Below the pieces are notes generated by a model. It saw only the letters and a program-made list of their open reading frames with translations, had not been told where the DNA came from and did no database searches. Of a stretch of 64,000 bases of DNA, positions 34,951 through 48,080 are shown one piece after another (positions within the stretch are counted from its first letter, which is position 1; every line of letters starts with the position of its first letter). The position numbers and the translations under genes were made by a program. The stretch is from Phallusia mammillata (Eukaryota; Chordata; Ascidiacea; Phlebobranchia; Ascidiidae): contig QLIY01000152.1 of assembly GCA_003260075.1 (NCBI GenBank), positions 62,001 to 126,000 on the forward strand, given 5' to 3'.

Positions 34951-37900
34951 CTGGTTCAGCAGCATAAAAATTATGACCCCCCACTTCATTTTACTGCAAA
35001 ATGGTTCGTTTATTGTTTGTTTTGCAATGTTTGACAGGTAAACCAAACTTCGCCTTCTGAATCATGAATACGCCTATTGAAACCGTTTTTCGGTATTTGT
35101 AAGTCGATTTCCCAAAACTGTCGTTTTCACAAACAAATATGCCGTTTTTTGATAACTGGCGCTGTTGCATTACATTCTTCACCATTTTTTGTTTTTCTTT
35201 TTTCTTTTGTAGCATTTTTGAGCATGTGTGGTTTTCCTAGGTTTCACTCGAAACTCTTTCAATTGATGCTTTGAACAGATTCGTTGCGTGACATATTTAT
35301 TTCTATTTTACACAAATACAAAAAAATCGAACTAAAATTTTTACAGATTACGCCGAAACTGTGCAAACGTGAGCAGAAAAGTATGAAGCATTTGCAGGTT
35401 TTCTAAACATTCAACACAAATACTGGAGAATCCATCTCCGTTTAAAACCGCGTGTCAGGCACTTGTGCGGTAAAGTTCTTGACTCAATACATGTGCAATA
35501 TCAACATTAAACTTGGCATAACACCAGCGTGGGGTCCCCCAGGGGTCTATACAAGGACCGCTTATTGCCTTCAGGCTAAGATATTCTTTCGTCGCAAGGC
35601 AATTGAACGGATCAGCGGAAGCGATGCGACTGTCCCTCGCTATGACATTTTACCTAAGTCGCAAATGTAGACGAACAGTAGATTATGACGTCAACGCCAT
35701 CTGGGATCGTGTTGTAATCAAATATACATGATCTGTTGTGATCTTGATTTAGCTTGTGTTGTTTGACATCAGGTGGATAACAAAGGGCAAATCTGATCAC
35801 TATGTTGTCAAATCATCTCAAACGTTGAATTACATTACAAAATTTGCAAGAAGATAGCGGAAAAAGCTTCATGTATGTTTTTTCCTATAAAATGTGCTTT
35901 TACTTCAAAGGTTCTCTTATTACATTGTTTAGACTTCCTTTTCGACCCCTGGTTTGCAAGTTCAAAAAAGCCGAGCGGTCGAAATTAAACCAACTGAAAA
36001 ATGTTAATGGACTGTTGAAGGGTTCCTTCAACGCCAGACCTGTTTAGCAAGCGAGTAATAGGGCGTGAATGAATTCGGCAGAAAGGTTGTGCTTCTTATC
36101 GTCGATATCTTAAATTTCACGCTTGCGGTGGGATGTAAACTCAGGGAGAGTGGAACAAATCAATACACAACACAATTTTGGCAAAATGACTGGGGCCGTT
36201 GTTTGTAGAAAATCTCCGGCTGAAATCACGTCCTATAAGCGAAACGGCACGTAAGTATACTAAAGCTGTTGCGTTATGAAAGCAAAAGCAATTTTTCGCG
36301 TTCGAAGTATTTTAAACAGTTCGTGAGTCAGTGATGAACTGTTATCCAACAAACGATTTATGTTGTCAAATATGAGACATATTTTTGTTAAAACACTATA
36401 ATTTCAAAAAGGTGTTTCATTAAAGTGTTACATATAGCTCCTAAAAGGAAAATGATGGTAGATGTATCTAAGTACTTTCTGAATTCAAAACATAATTTGT
36501 TGCCATTCATATCGGTATAATATGTTTGCGTAAATTTATGCGTTGCGTGTTAATAGCAAAAGAGCGCTTAGTTAAAAGTGCATTGCAAGTTGAGATTTGA
36601 AGAAACCTACGTGGGTGGCCAAACACTATATATTTTGCTACGTTATGCAGTGGGCTATAGTAGGGTAGCGCGAATCAAAAACACGGTTTGTTGCTTGTGT
36701 CCGAAATACGACATTGATGAAACAGTTTTCATATCGACCGCTAGAGAAGGCATGATCATAATTTCGATAAGACTTCATACAATGGTCAGAGCCCACTTTT
36801 AGTAGCAGGGTTGGTTACGAGGTAATGTAGAGACTTAAGACACTCGTTTACTGACACAGGCGCCGAGATAACGGTAATCCCCGTACAAATTCAGCTATCT
36901 CGATACTGCTTTATCGTGGAAGGGCAGTCTCTTTTACTGCTTTAAAGTTAATGTACACTGCTTTCACATGCAAGTAAACGGAGACGTCGGATAAACATCA
37001 AAGCCAATAATCGCACAATGACGTTAGCTTCGACAGTCGACGTTTTAGTTACGGACACAGGTCCTATCTCAGTGCATCAGAACCTGGTTATGTTGGGGTC
37101 TTGTCTGAGGTCGCCCGGTGATCCCCTGAGGCAACCACGACATGAGGTCACTTGCCCGCAAACGTTTCTGAGCGATTTACCGAAAAGCAGTTACGTAAAC
37201 TATAATATGTGTATACTCGACTGGTGGCTTAACATATCAACTCAAATAGACAATAAACGTTTAAAAGGATAATAACTCTTTTCTCAGCTTATGGAAGGCA
37301 TAAATCGATGACGTCAGAATTAAAAATACACCAATAATAAACAACGACATCATTGTAGAAAATGTGTGGTTTACTGAATCAACGATGTATTTTATGAAAC
37401 CATTTCATAAAGGAGATTAACATGCCTATTTTCTGACAAAACGCTCATCACGAAGATTAAAACTCGACCATGCATTTTGCAACACATGGAGTCACTTGTT
37501 TTTCTACAAAATGGTAAGAAAAAAAAAGCTTTTCAACCCCAACTTATTTCTTGGCAAAATGTTTTTCTACAAAGGGTAGGTAACAAAACGTTTTAAACTT
37601 AACTCAATTGACCCCAAATCGCTTTTTCTTTGGGAGATATGTTATCGCATGCTGTCAACAGAAAGTAAACAACCAATCACATCGATCTCACTTTCGAACT
37701 TGTGTAACAAAGTTTGTTTATGCGTAGGCAATGAGGTTCGCCCAAACAGTCAAAAGGGGCCGTTTGTCAAGCGTATACGTGATACTATACACACACCATG
37801 TTGTGTTAAAACGTTACAAAAACCGATAATGTTTCATTTTTACGAAATTGTTTGACGTTATCAGTGCGTTAAAAATAATCCGTCTACCTTCGCGTGATTA

Positions 37901-40900
37901 GATTATTAATATGCTCGGAATATTTCACGTTTATATCAAAAGATTACCTCATTTAATAGCTTTTAGCGATTATTCGCGCCTGGGGATTGTGATGTCACTT
38001 TTTGGAAGAGGTTTTTGTACAATTCCCGCGTGGTTTTTGGTTTAATTTTTGTAAGCTTCTTGCCTCAATCCAATAAAACTCAAGTACGTATCACTCTGGT
38101 GTGCTTCCTGCTTCCGGACGTATCAACCTTGAGAAAGTCGCATTGAGGTCGCAAATGTAACCCAAGCCCGCGCCCTGAGCGACACTGGTGGACTTATTTA
38201 CATGTATGTCGTTGCGCATCAAGTGCTGTGTCTTTCGAGGGAATCGAATAAGCACATTTTGCTTTTCTGGTTTGCAGGCGTTCAAAAACTCGTCAAGTGG
38301 AACTGATTTACATCGTGTATTTGGAAACGCGTCGACGCAAGTTCAGTGATAACCTTTGCAGGTTGGATAATTTGCCTTTTGCACATATGCAACTGGCGAA
38401 CTTTTCAACTGAACCTTGCCAACACCCTTGCGATCCACGACAAATCCCCTTGACGTTATCGCGGCTCTATCTTCCGACCTTGCCTAGTTTCTTCCGTTTC
38501 GGTTAAGCAGCGTGGTAGCCCATTTAAAGGCACCTACGTGCGCCAGTAGTGATTCCTGACCTGACCGCAACAGATGACTTTTGCCAAGAGATTGCCGGAA
38601 GTAAGCCACTGCTAAAAACTAAAAAATGCAAGGCTTTGGAATTTCTATCTTATACTATCTGCCAATGCGAGTGCATTCTGGAGAAGAGAGTCTAGTTTCG
38701 TGGCCTAATCAATAAACAAAATCGTTTGATAGGCAGCCAATATCTTTTTTCACGGGAGACTTGGTTATAGATCTGTCGAATTACAGATGACGGGTGTGAA
38801 CGCAATACTGGCGCTTTCAAAAATGAATCGAAAAAAGGGGAAGTGGTAAAAGGGCAACTGAATATATTTTTCTTTATATGTAAACGTAAGCTTTTCCAAT
38901 AAAACAAAATTAGTTAGAGATAGTATATTTGCATTTTTATAGTTCACACGAAAAATGAGACCTGTGAAGTAAGTTAATCAGGACTATTTGCAAATCGTTC
39001 GTAGATCACCCAGGTACAAGCTTGGAAACGAACTGGTCAAAGTAAAGTTAAAAATTCATTGGTCCGGTAAGATTGCATTTGACGACAACGCAACATACAC
39101 ATGTGGTTGAATGGATAAGACCAATATTATAAACGCATATAAAACGCGACTTAAAAAATTCTTGCACCTGGGCATTTTCTGTCAACGTAACCTTCACTAA
39201 AGCACCGACACAAACCGATTACGGCGAAGAAATGAGTTTTCTCCAGCTTTATTGATTAGCGTGTGCGCACGAACCAACTGTGCTACGGTCCATTACGTGA
39301 TCACGTCACTGGAAAGGCGCCAGGACCCAAAATTTCCGCAAAGTCCCGTAATGGTTATTTATGGGTGTCGGGGCCATGGACCGCCCGCGTTCTTTTTGAT
39401 GCAGATCAGAGATTGCAGGCCAACTTTGTGTATCACATTTTCCAAAGTGGTTGTAAAGTGTTGGAATTATAAAGGCAAGTACATGTTTTTCGTGAAATTA
39501 CTGATGACGAATAACACGGTAAAGATAAACAGCTGGTTTTCATAGTTCTCATGTCTTTAATCGTGTTACCTACCCTGGATTGCGGTCCTATGGTATATAA
39601 GCGAAGACACCTATAGTAAACACTAAAATATTGTACTTAAAAAAGAACATCGCCTGACTGAACAGCGCTTTTGATAAAGTTATACAGTAACAAATGTAGA
39701 AGTTGCGAAAGGAGGGACGTACGTCTCGGGTTTAAATCCGGCAACTTAAAACCAATATTCCTTCCAAACTGCCCTTCCCAGAAATAACCACAATGTTGAT
39801 TATATAAGTTTTCCAAAATTGGCCAAAAAAATTACCCGATACCAAACTAGCCAAGCCTTCGCCTAATTAAGAATTCGTTTATGCAAGGATTAATCGTTAA
39901 TATTGTAGTTTCAGCTCAAATCGTGATTCCATCTGCCATTGGATCGCACCGCACATGTAAACTACTCGTGTGCGGTTAAACGCAAGGTAGATAATTCATC
40001 AAACAACAAACAAGTTACTGGCACGAACGGATGTGTTTTGCATGGATTAGTCTCACGAAATTACTCTACGTGAGATGCTAGTGGAATTTGTAACATCGTT
40101 TGTTATCGTTGGTGCAACAAACAAACCTTTGTATGGATTGCGCTCAGGTGAACATGCAATGGGCCTGGTGCTGAAATTTAGTATGGATTGCGTTTGGGTT
40201 GGGATTAGTGAAACTTTCGAATTTATTATGAAGCTGACAATGGTACATTATTATGCACCAAGTACGACATAATTTTGTCTTAAGCACTTGGTCGTGGTAA
40301 TGCTTATATAGTTTAATATACAACTTTAATCCATAAGTTTTCTTTGCTGCTTTGTTAATCATCCGCAAAGTGTACCGAAATCTTCATTAACCCGTAAAGT
40401 TGAGCAATGTTAATGTGAATTAAAATTTTTGTTGTTTTCGTTAGGTCGTACATGTAAAACTCACAAAACGGTCGGTAAACCAAACAATAAATGCTCAACG
40501 ACCACAACCCAAATATTGTTTCCGATGTCGCAAGCTTCCTTCCGTTTTCATTTCCTGGCCACGATAACACACATGAAAACAATTAATAAAACATAAGCAA
40601 GTTCTTTGTTAGTAAATATGAACCCACTTGACTGACAAAAACAATTTTTGAAGCATAAGCATTATACCATTATCAAAGTTCCCTATAACAGCAGCCCGTA
40701 CTGCAGTATGGTAAAGGCCATAGATGTTTATTGTTGTATAGGATAAAGTTAATTGAAACACAGTTTTTCCGCAAAAGATAATCGTGTTGCATCAACAACA
40801 AGTACAAATGCACCATTGACTCAAAAATTGCCAACCATTAGTGTCCTGTATTGCCCGTTATCGACTTTCAACAACGTGTCCTTCCGGTAAGGAGAATAGT

Positions 40901-41340
40901 TTCAAGAATAAACAAATCGAAACACCACAACAGCCCTTCCTCATTTCTACAAACTTACTAGAGATCGTGAAATGGTAAAACCAAATTTAAGGCCACCAAA
41001 ACATTTTTTTTTCAAAAGTTAGGCCACACGTGATCTTGGTCAAGAGAACATTGAGACTAAATAGAGAACGAGATTACACATAGTGATTGCCAAGGTATCA
41101 TTCTCCAAGCGATACTTATAACCTGACAGATTACGGTTTGGATTAATATAATCCATGTAGTGCAAAACCGCTGTACGACCTTATAAACATGTAAGCCATG
41201 TGAGATAAAATTGTGGTTTGAAATTAACCTTGAATTTGTTTTGCATTCGTTTAATTGAAGCTTTTCACAGAACTAATTAAAGTAAAATAAGCTTACAATT
41301 CAAAATTTTTAAACAAAAATAACTAACTGATCTTTACACT

Positions 41341-41380
41341 ATGTTGAAACTATTTGTTCTTTTAGCAATTAATGTAACAT
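41341..41380 (+). CDS. Possible orphan first exon with signal peptide
   Basis: ATG followed by a short hydrophobic run (MLKLFVLLAINVT) and then a consensus donor GTAAGTT. A MITE (41431-41690) follows directly. I could not find a convincing second exon downstream, so this may be chance or the remains of a gene. Confidence 0.25.
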
Positions 41381-41430
41381 GTAAGTTATATGACGTCTCA
41401 ATCAAGCTGTTTTTTTTTTAGTGTAACACA

Positions 41431-41690
41431 GTGGTTCCCAACCTGGGGTTCGCAGACCCCCAAGGGGTCCGTGAGATGGTTTTAGGGGGTCCGTGGAGGG
41501 AAATATTTTTAGTATCATTACCCAACAATACAATATTTTCTAGTTTCTAAACCTTTTTACAATCCGGCAGAGCTTACAAGTGCAAACTGTAACTGACAAT
41601 ATACTTTACAGATCTTAACCTACGTTGGGGGTCCGCAGACCTATGACATTTATAAAAGGGGTCCGTGACTACAAAAAGGTTGGGAACCAC
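41431..41690. mobile_element. hAT-like MITE in the gene-poor region
   Basis: Perfect 13-base inverted ends GTGGTTCCCAACC and GGTTGGGAACCAC; flanking duplication GTAACAC at 41423-41429 and 41691-41697. 260 bases, with internal GGGGTCCG motifs. Confidence 0.88.
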
Positions 41691-43293
41691 GTAACACCAC
41701 GCAAATCAAGTGTGTCCCCACTTAATTGGAAGTGTGACGCAGACCGATACGATCATAACCTATATTTCCTGCAACCTGGTAGCTAACGAATTCATGTTCC
41801 AGGATTCAATATCCCTAGTTTGGCATATTGAGGACTGTGATTATAAATAGCAACATTACTCTTCATGGCCGATATTTTGAAATGGTTGTTTACAACTGTC
41901 TCCAGTTTTTTTCGAGATCACTAGTACATATAAGTTAATACTCCTTGAAATGTACTAGTAATCCACCGAACCTGTTTCAAAAGGTATTTGCCGAAACCGA
42001 AAATTAGACTTAAAGGCCCAATAATCCGACAAAATCTGGCCGAACCTAAAACACTCGTCCTTAAAATTGTTAAACAAGAATTGTTCTGTTGTTTTCGCAA
42101 ATACGCCGTGAAGTAACGATAAGCCAAAACAAAGATTTAGGTAATACGTAACCTTATAAAAAACGATTTTCCAGAAGCGTGAATCGTATTTTGTGATGAC
42201 AATAACAGTTTTTTACATTACGATATATTTAAAAATTTAGGCAATGATTTAATAGAATAAACATTTCGTTCTCGGACTTCGTACCGCTTTGTGTTTGTAG
42301 ATTGGCGGGTTTTGAACTCACCAGGACGTGATTGAATAATTTGTGTCAGATTTGCGGATTGAAGGGCTTTTTCCTTCCACCCTTGGCAATAGACAACAAA
42401 ACAAACAACTGTCATCCGTTTCAAGTGCACTTATCCGACAGTGGAAAGATTTTACGTGGCTCCAGAGTGACACCTACCGGAAATGTATATCTTCCTAAAG
42501 AACCGCAATATATGATTTCACATTGACAATTCGGTGTGGCTGGGTTGCATATTTTAACGCATCAGGCGCAATAAAAGCAAAATGGCCATTCCGATTTGCA
42601 CATTACTTGTTTTATGTGTAGCGTGGTCTAAACACAGAACACGAATTCTGGCTTTTTGTGTCATGTAAAAGGGAAAAAAATTGTATTAAATTTAACGAAA
42701 CGTAGGTAAAGGTCAACACATAGGAAGCGCAGCTGAATTAACAAAGAAACACAACACAGTGATTTCGAGAAAGCATGACAACGAAAAAGTTTTCATTCAC
42801 CTAAAACACAGACTTTTGAAAATAGTATCATATTTCTAAGTAAAAGTGTATATTTGCCTTTAGTCTGATCACTATTGGAAAATTTCGGGAAAAAATTATC
42901 GTGTGAAGTGACGTGGCAGTCCCAAAGCCTAAAAAAATCTCTTTTGGTTGGGCAGGTGCGCGTTGTATGCAGGCGATTTAGGGCAGATGATATTTCTTTA
43001 CTAGCGTTAGGGATGATCAATTGTCTAAAACGTACCTACACAAGAAAACAAACAGGGATTTTGTAACAAATACAAAGAGAATACAAAACGTACAAAAACG
43101 TATGACCCGAATGCAAAAGGGTAATCAGCCTTCACTTAAACAGGGGGCTGATCGAAATACAAAACAAAGTGTTTATCAGACGCCGCATAGAAATGAAAAA
43201 AATGATTTAATGCATGGAACGTATAGCCTTATGGCCGAAATCGCAAATGAAAAGTGATGCATTGCGCGATGATAACCAAAATGCTTCTTCGTC

Positions 43294-45056
43294 TCATTTC
43301 AACGTATGGCTCCAATTAATCGGATTGTATTTGAGTTGTTCCGAGTCTCGTTTATTTTCCATCTGTTTTTGATGCCTTCGTTCTTTCCAACGCGATTCCA
43401 TCATCTAACAATAAACGCAGTCAAAACATAAATATAAATGAAAGTATTTTGCTAACAATTTGTTGACGTAATTTTCTGGTAAATTAGTCAGTCAATGACG
43501 AACTTGCGGTATAGGGAAGAGTATTCGGCAGAATGTGAAAGGTTCTGACAGTTAATAAGAAAACAGGGAAAGGGAAAGAAATGCCTTTTAAGTATACTTC
43601 CGCTTTTGCTTTAAACTGTTGTATTTTATCCTGGTTTGTGAACACACCAAAATATACACCATGTGGTGACCGCGAAAGCAGTCGCGATTATCTTTTTTAT
43701 TGCGATAACAACTCTTTGAGTACGTTTTAACGACAGTTGTTCCTAAAAAGTAAACTTGTATAAAATAACAATCCAATTCCAAAAACCAAACTCAGGGGGA
43801 TAGAACACGACCACAGGGCACAAAGCGTACCACACACAAGCAGTAAAGTAAGATTTGAAAGAGTTCTTTTGTAAGGACAATAAATAAACATCCTGTTAAA
43901 ACTTTACTTGCCGACTTTCGTCATTGCCAATCCACCATTACCTCTTTATTTGCTTTCGTAAAGGTCACAAGAAAGTTGAAACGGTTTTGTCGCTTTTCGG
44001 CGTCTTCCAGACAATCGCGTCGGTCCTTTTCTGACGTCATAATGCTCTCACTTACGGCTTCTTGCCACTGGTGATTTCGCATTCGCTGTCGATCTTCCAT
44101 CTGCGTTTTGAGCGTTGAACGAATATTTGACCTTCAAATACATAAAATGTCACCACCGACCATAAAAGTGCGGTTGACTTATATGGACGAAAACTACCAC
44201 AACATTCCACAAAGTTCAACGTAGTAATGAAACTGTACTAGAGCTTTTTTACCATTGGCCGCGGTAAAACTAAGCAGGTTAAAATAAAGAACATTTTGAC
44301 AAAATCAAATTGTCAAATTTCACATCTTACTTCTGCACGAAATGTTTGAAATAATATTAAACAAAAATTAATATGGACAAAAAGTAATGGTTTGGTCGTT
44401 TCATTGTACCTGTAATTTTCTTTAACAGCCGCAGTGCCGTACACCGGTTTCTGCCACTCCCCGTGTTCTCGCATCCACTTCTGCTGCTGCATCAGTAAAC
44501 ATCTTCTTTGCATGTGAAACTGCGACTCTCCCGTCTCCATGAACACTGTCCTTCGTGGCACGGTGGGTGGATGTAACACATTGATTCTGGTGAACAAAGA
44601 GACTAATAAAATAAGTATAAAACGGCTGCACACGTGTTGATTCAAGTTTGTTGTACTTGATGAAAGACAACGTAAGACACAATAGCGGTAAAAAGTCAAA
44701 GAAAATTTCTTCGCAACGTTGCAACGTTATGTACGCTGCAGCTACACCGTTATATGTACCGCAATGGGTCGAGTGTGCTGATTGTGTTAGCGTATTATCA
44801 TGGCGAGTAATAAGCTCAACATACAGATGGATATTTTTCTCAGTTTCCAAAACCAAACAACATCATTTAAAACAAACTGGTCAGTTTCCGTTAGAAACAA
44901 TTTTTTCTCAAATGTATTGGTTTGTCTGTTTCTTGCTAAAGTTAAAAATCATTTGCTTTATAAAACGTATTTAAAATAACAACATTAAAACTGTTAAAAT
45001 GCTTTCATCCGATCCACAGTGTAGACACAGTGGCTCGCTTCGTTAGGCGGTATAAA

Positions 45057-45111
<55 letters not shown>

Positions 45112-45863
45112 AAAGCGATTTCTCGAGACAATCAAGCGACGCGTGTTGGGTAAACAAAAATAAAACGCGATTTGTGGGAAAAGCGTAACAGCAAGCTAGA
45201 CCACAACATACCGTGCCATTGTTGATAGAACGATCAAGCCACAACACAATTACACGTGTGGCGTTTAATTCTTTTCGGCACGGCTTTTTCCGAGTCGCTT
45301 ACAAAACTGATCAAACATATTAGCCGTGATAAGGGGTAACTGGACACTACGGCACGTTATATGTAATCCAGGATGTTTAACACGGGAGCTTGTAAAAGAT
45401 GAAGATCACGGCACTGCTTGTAAAAACAATTAAATATATATATGCGATGTCAACTACACAGTTGACAACTACACGTATTGTTAATGAATAGTGGTTTTAA
45501 ACCTCAGTTGTGCATTGAAATAACGGTGTTAATTTTGGTCGCCCAAGTCTATAGGAGCAAATAGCCTTGAAACTATCAATAAAAATATTTAAAATTGAAT
45601 ACGACTTAAATAGATTGACCAGATAACCCCCAAAAACGTCAGCTGATTTTTAAACAAACAACATATTTAAAAAACACGAAAGGGTAAAACAATTTTACAA
45701 ACCGTTTGACTGGGTTTAGATCCGACAAGGTGGGGGCAATGAGGGTCGACGATGGGGTGATGCTGGGTAACCTTGTGGGTAAATTGGCGCTTCTTCTGTG
45801 ACGAGAACGGCTCTCCCTGGAGCTGGGAGTGCTGGTCGCGGTTGGCAACGTTGCCAATGTCAT
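43294..45863 (-). CDS. Charged, helix-rich protein of about 212 residues, unrecognised
   Basis: Four exons (minus): 45703-45863, 44410-44586, 43942-44131, 43294-43404. Every junction keeps phase: Arg codons are split at the first two, and the third is in phase 0. The N-terminus (1-53) is rich in Ser, Thr, Pro and Arg and looks disordered. From about residue 70 it is very rich in Gln, Met, Arg, Glu and Lys (HMQRRCLLMQQQKWMREHG, MEDRQRMRNHQWQEA, MMESRWKERRHQKQMENK), which suggests long helices or coiled coil of the kind seen in cytoskeletal or ciliary proteins. There is no signal peptide or membrane segment. Intron 1 contains a 53-base G run at 45057-45109. The first donor is GTTTGT, which is weak. 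I do not recognise the family; further exons upstream are possible. Confidence 0.6.
45057..45109. other. 53-base G run
   Basis: In intron 1 of the helical-protein gene; no duplicated flank seen. Confidence 0.6.
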
Positions 45864-47207
45864 ATTTGTGGCAGTTGAAACAATTGTATAGTTGAGGTTT
45901 TTGTGATAAACCTATAGCCAGTTACGCCATCCTAGAACTGTTCAAATGAAATAGTTTAAGTGCGTTATTATTATAACCTGACGAATATTTCTATTTCTGC
46001 AATCCTGCTACATGCCGACAATTATCAAAAGGCATCAAACATACTGAAATCACTGCTGTCTTTCTATTTGCAGACAACTTTAGATAAAGCTGTTATGACC
46101 AATCGCCTTGCACTTGTCATACAAAGCTATATAAATACAACTTTCCGTTTCTGTATATCCTTGTACACCACAACATTTAAACGTATTGTGGTCCTGAGTA
46201 TACAACCCACATAAAAGAAACGTAACCATTCAACATAATGCGCCCTTACGACGTCAAGAAACCTGCTCCTTTCACTGCACACCTTAACATGTCGAACGCC
46301 ACTTCACACTTGAAACCCAAGTTACATTTTCTTGACACTAGCTAACTCGCATAATCCGATTACGTATGACGAAGCAGATCCTCGCCGCGTTCAAGAACAA
46401 AGGGTCTTGTGAAATCCTTACTAGTGATGACCTAACTGAGCATCTTCCCCTTAGCACAGATTACCTCTCGAACGACAGATGATGCCTCGTCTCCCGGAAC
46501 AACGTAACGACAAAGACCGCTAAATCTTGATGTGGCGTTGTTTGCTTTACACTTAGACAACTGCCGAGGGTGCTGAATGAAAAGGTACAAAACCCGAGAT
46601 TAATGATCTTAACAGCGGCAAGGGCTCTCAAGTGGATCCTTGTCGCCGTACGACGCGTGGAAATGGCAACTGTGGGCAAGAACTTTACTTCTAGAAATAT
46701 GAATTGATTGTGCGATGGATACGGACTGTTGGGGATACAAAAGGCGAAAATCTTTGTTCGGTATAAAGGGCTATAAATTGTAAAATACGATTAGAATCTG
46801 CATTGGCACAACGCAGATTAGGCTATGCTGTACTGTATTTTAAGAGTCAACGGTATAACAAATTACGACAACCACAAGACAGTGGTTAGTCAGTAGATCT
46901 TTTTAATTTTACAACATATTGTGTTGATTGCTCTTTGGCATAACGCTACTCATTTCCTTCTTTGGGGTCAACGTAAGTTATATCCTTTTGTAATCTTTTT
47001 CTGCATTTTACTTTCCAAGTACCAGTCTGCTAAACGGAATTCTTCTTTTTAATAAACCAGTACATTCTATGTCGCAATCAACTTAACCTGGTCTTCGCAG
47101 TGGACCCTAACCTATGCAACCTACAACAGTTCATTAGAACTTTTTTTTTACAAAATCTATTCTATCCTCTTGTCTGTAATCCTTATTTACTCTCGATCAA
47201 GGCAGGC

Positions 47208-47217
47208 GGGGGGGGGG
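47208..47217. other. G10 junction with duplicated flank
   Basis: 47150-47207 is repeated at 47218-47276. Confidence 0.8.
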
Positions 47218-47874
47218 CACAAAACCTGTTCTATCCTCTTGTCTGTAATCCTTATTTACTCTCGATCAAGGCAGGCCTGATACACCGCACACATCGGGCT
47301 GGCAGTGGTATTTCGCCTCGCTGCTCCTACGAAATACCTTACCATAGTAACGCGCACTGCTTAATTATCTCTTGGGGCATTGTGTCGTCGGCTGGGGGAC
47401 GTCTCGGCCTTTCAAACGACCTTGTACAAAACAAAGCAGTTGTTTACGGCCCACACAAAAGCATTGGTGTCGGTTTCCATCCGAGGTAGGTATTAGAAAG
47501 AACGTGACAGATGATTGAAGGATATAGGTCTTGCACAATTAAGACTATGTCGTAACTGCAGCGAATTTCCGCTTTGTTTTTAAACACAGTCGGCGTCGGC
47601 AACTTTTTGTGCAAAGCGTGCCATTTTATTCATCTCAAAATGGGAATAGCTTCGGGTGCCAACATTTTTGTGTGTAAAATTTGGGTCGCAACTCGCAAGT
47701 AGAAGAGCACGGCGATTTGAAGACGATTGCATCATAATAAACAAACAATGGTTCGAATTGCACCAAATGTACTTGCATAAAATTTCGCAAATAGTTTGTC
47801 GTGTCATGAAAAAAAATAGCTCGCGTGGGGTTGCCGAACAGTGCATTACAAGCTTCTGCTAGTAGTTCTACAAC

Positions 47875-47884
47875 GGGGGGGGGG
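47875..47884. other. G10 junction with duplicated flank
   Basis: 47817-47874 is repeated at 47885-47946. Confidence 0.8.
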
Positions 47885-48069
47885 ATAGCTCGCGTGCCAG
47901 GGGTTGCCGAACAGTGCATTACAAGCTTCTGCTAGTAGTTCTACAACACCAGGGCTGAATGTAAAAAAGTGGACAATTTAAAGCAGTATACAATGTGTGC
48001 AACTTGACGTACGTTGATATGTTATGTAGTTTTCTTCTAAATGTGTAAAACTGATAAGATTTCAACTGA

Positions 48070-48080
48070 GGGGGGGGGGG
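48070..48080. other. G run with duplicated flank
   Basis: 47999-48069 is repeated at 48081-48150. Confidence 0.8.

Larger units (their letters stand above)
34722..43293. other. Gene-poor stretch of 8.6 kb
   Basis: Apart from one G10 junction (34941), the orphan exon (41341) and a MITE (41431-41690), I see no gene. Open frames are all under 100 residues, without consistent splice partners. Base composition is slightly less AT-rich in parts (38-39.5 kb). It could hold regulatory DNA or non-coding transcripts that cannot be recognised by eye. Confidence 0.4.

Noticed and set aside
36186..36251. Possible first exon (MTGAVVCRKSPAEITSYKRNG) followed by GTAAGT
   Set aside because: No second exon with matching phase could be found.
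37018..37272. 84-residue open frame
   Set aside because: No recognisable domain and no splicing support; length is within chance for the region.
39263..39472. 69-residue open frame with a fairly protein-like composition
   Set aside because: No start context, splice partner or family match; left out.
45005..45247. Open frame with a poly-Pro stretch on the minus strand
   Set aside because: Same cause, the 53-base G run; not a protein.
47100..47489. 129-residue open frame
   Set aside because: It reads through a G10 junction and repeats the same peptide on both sides; an artefact of the duplication.
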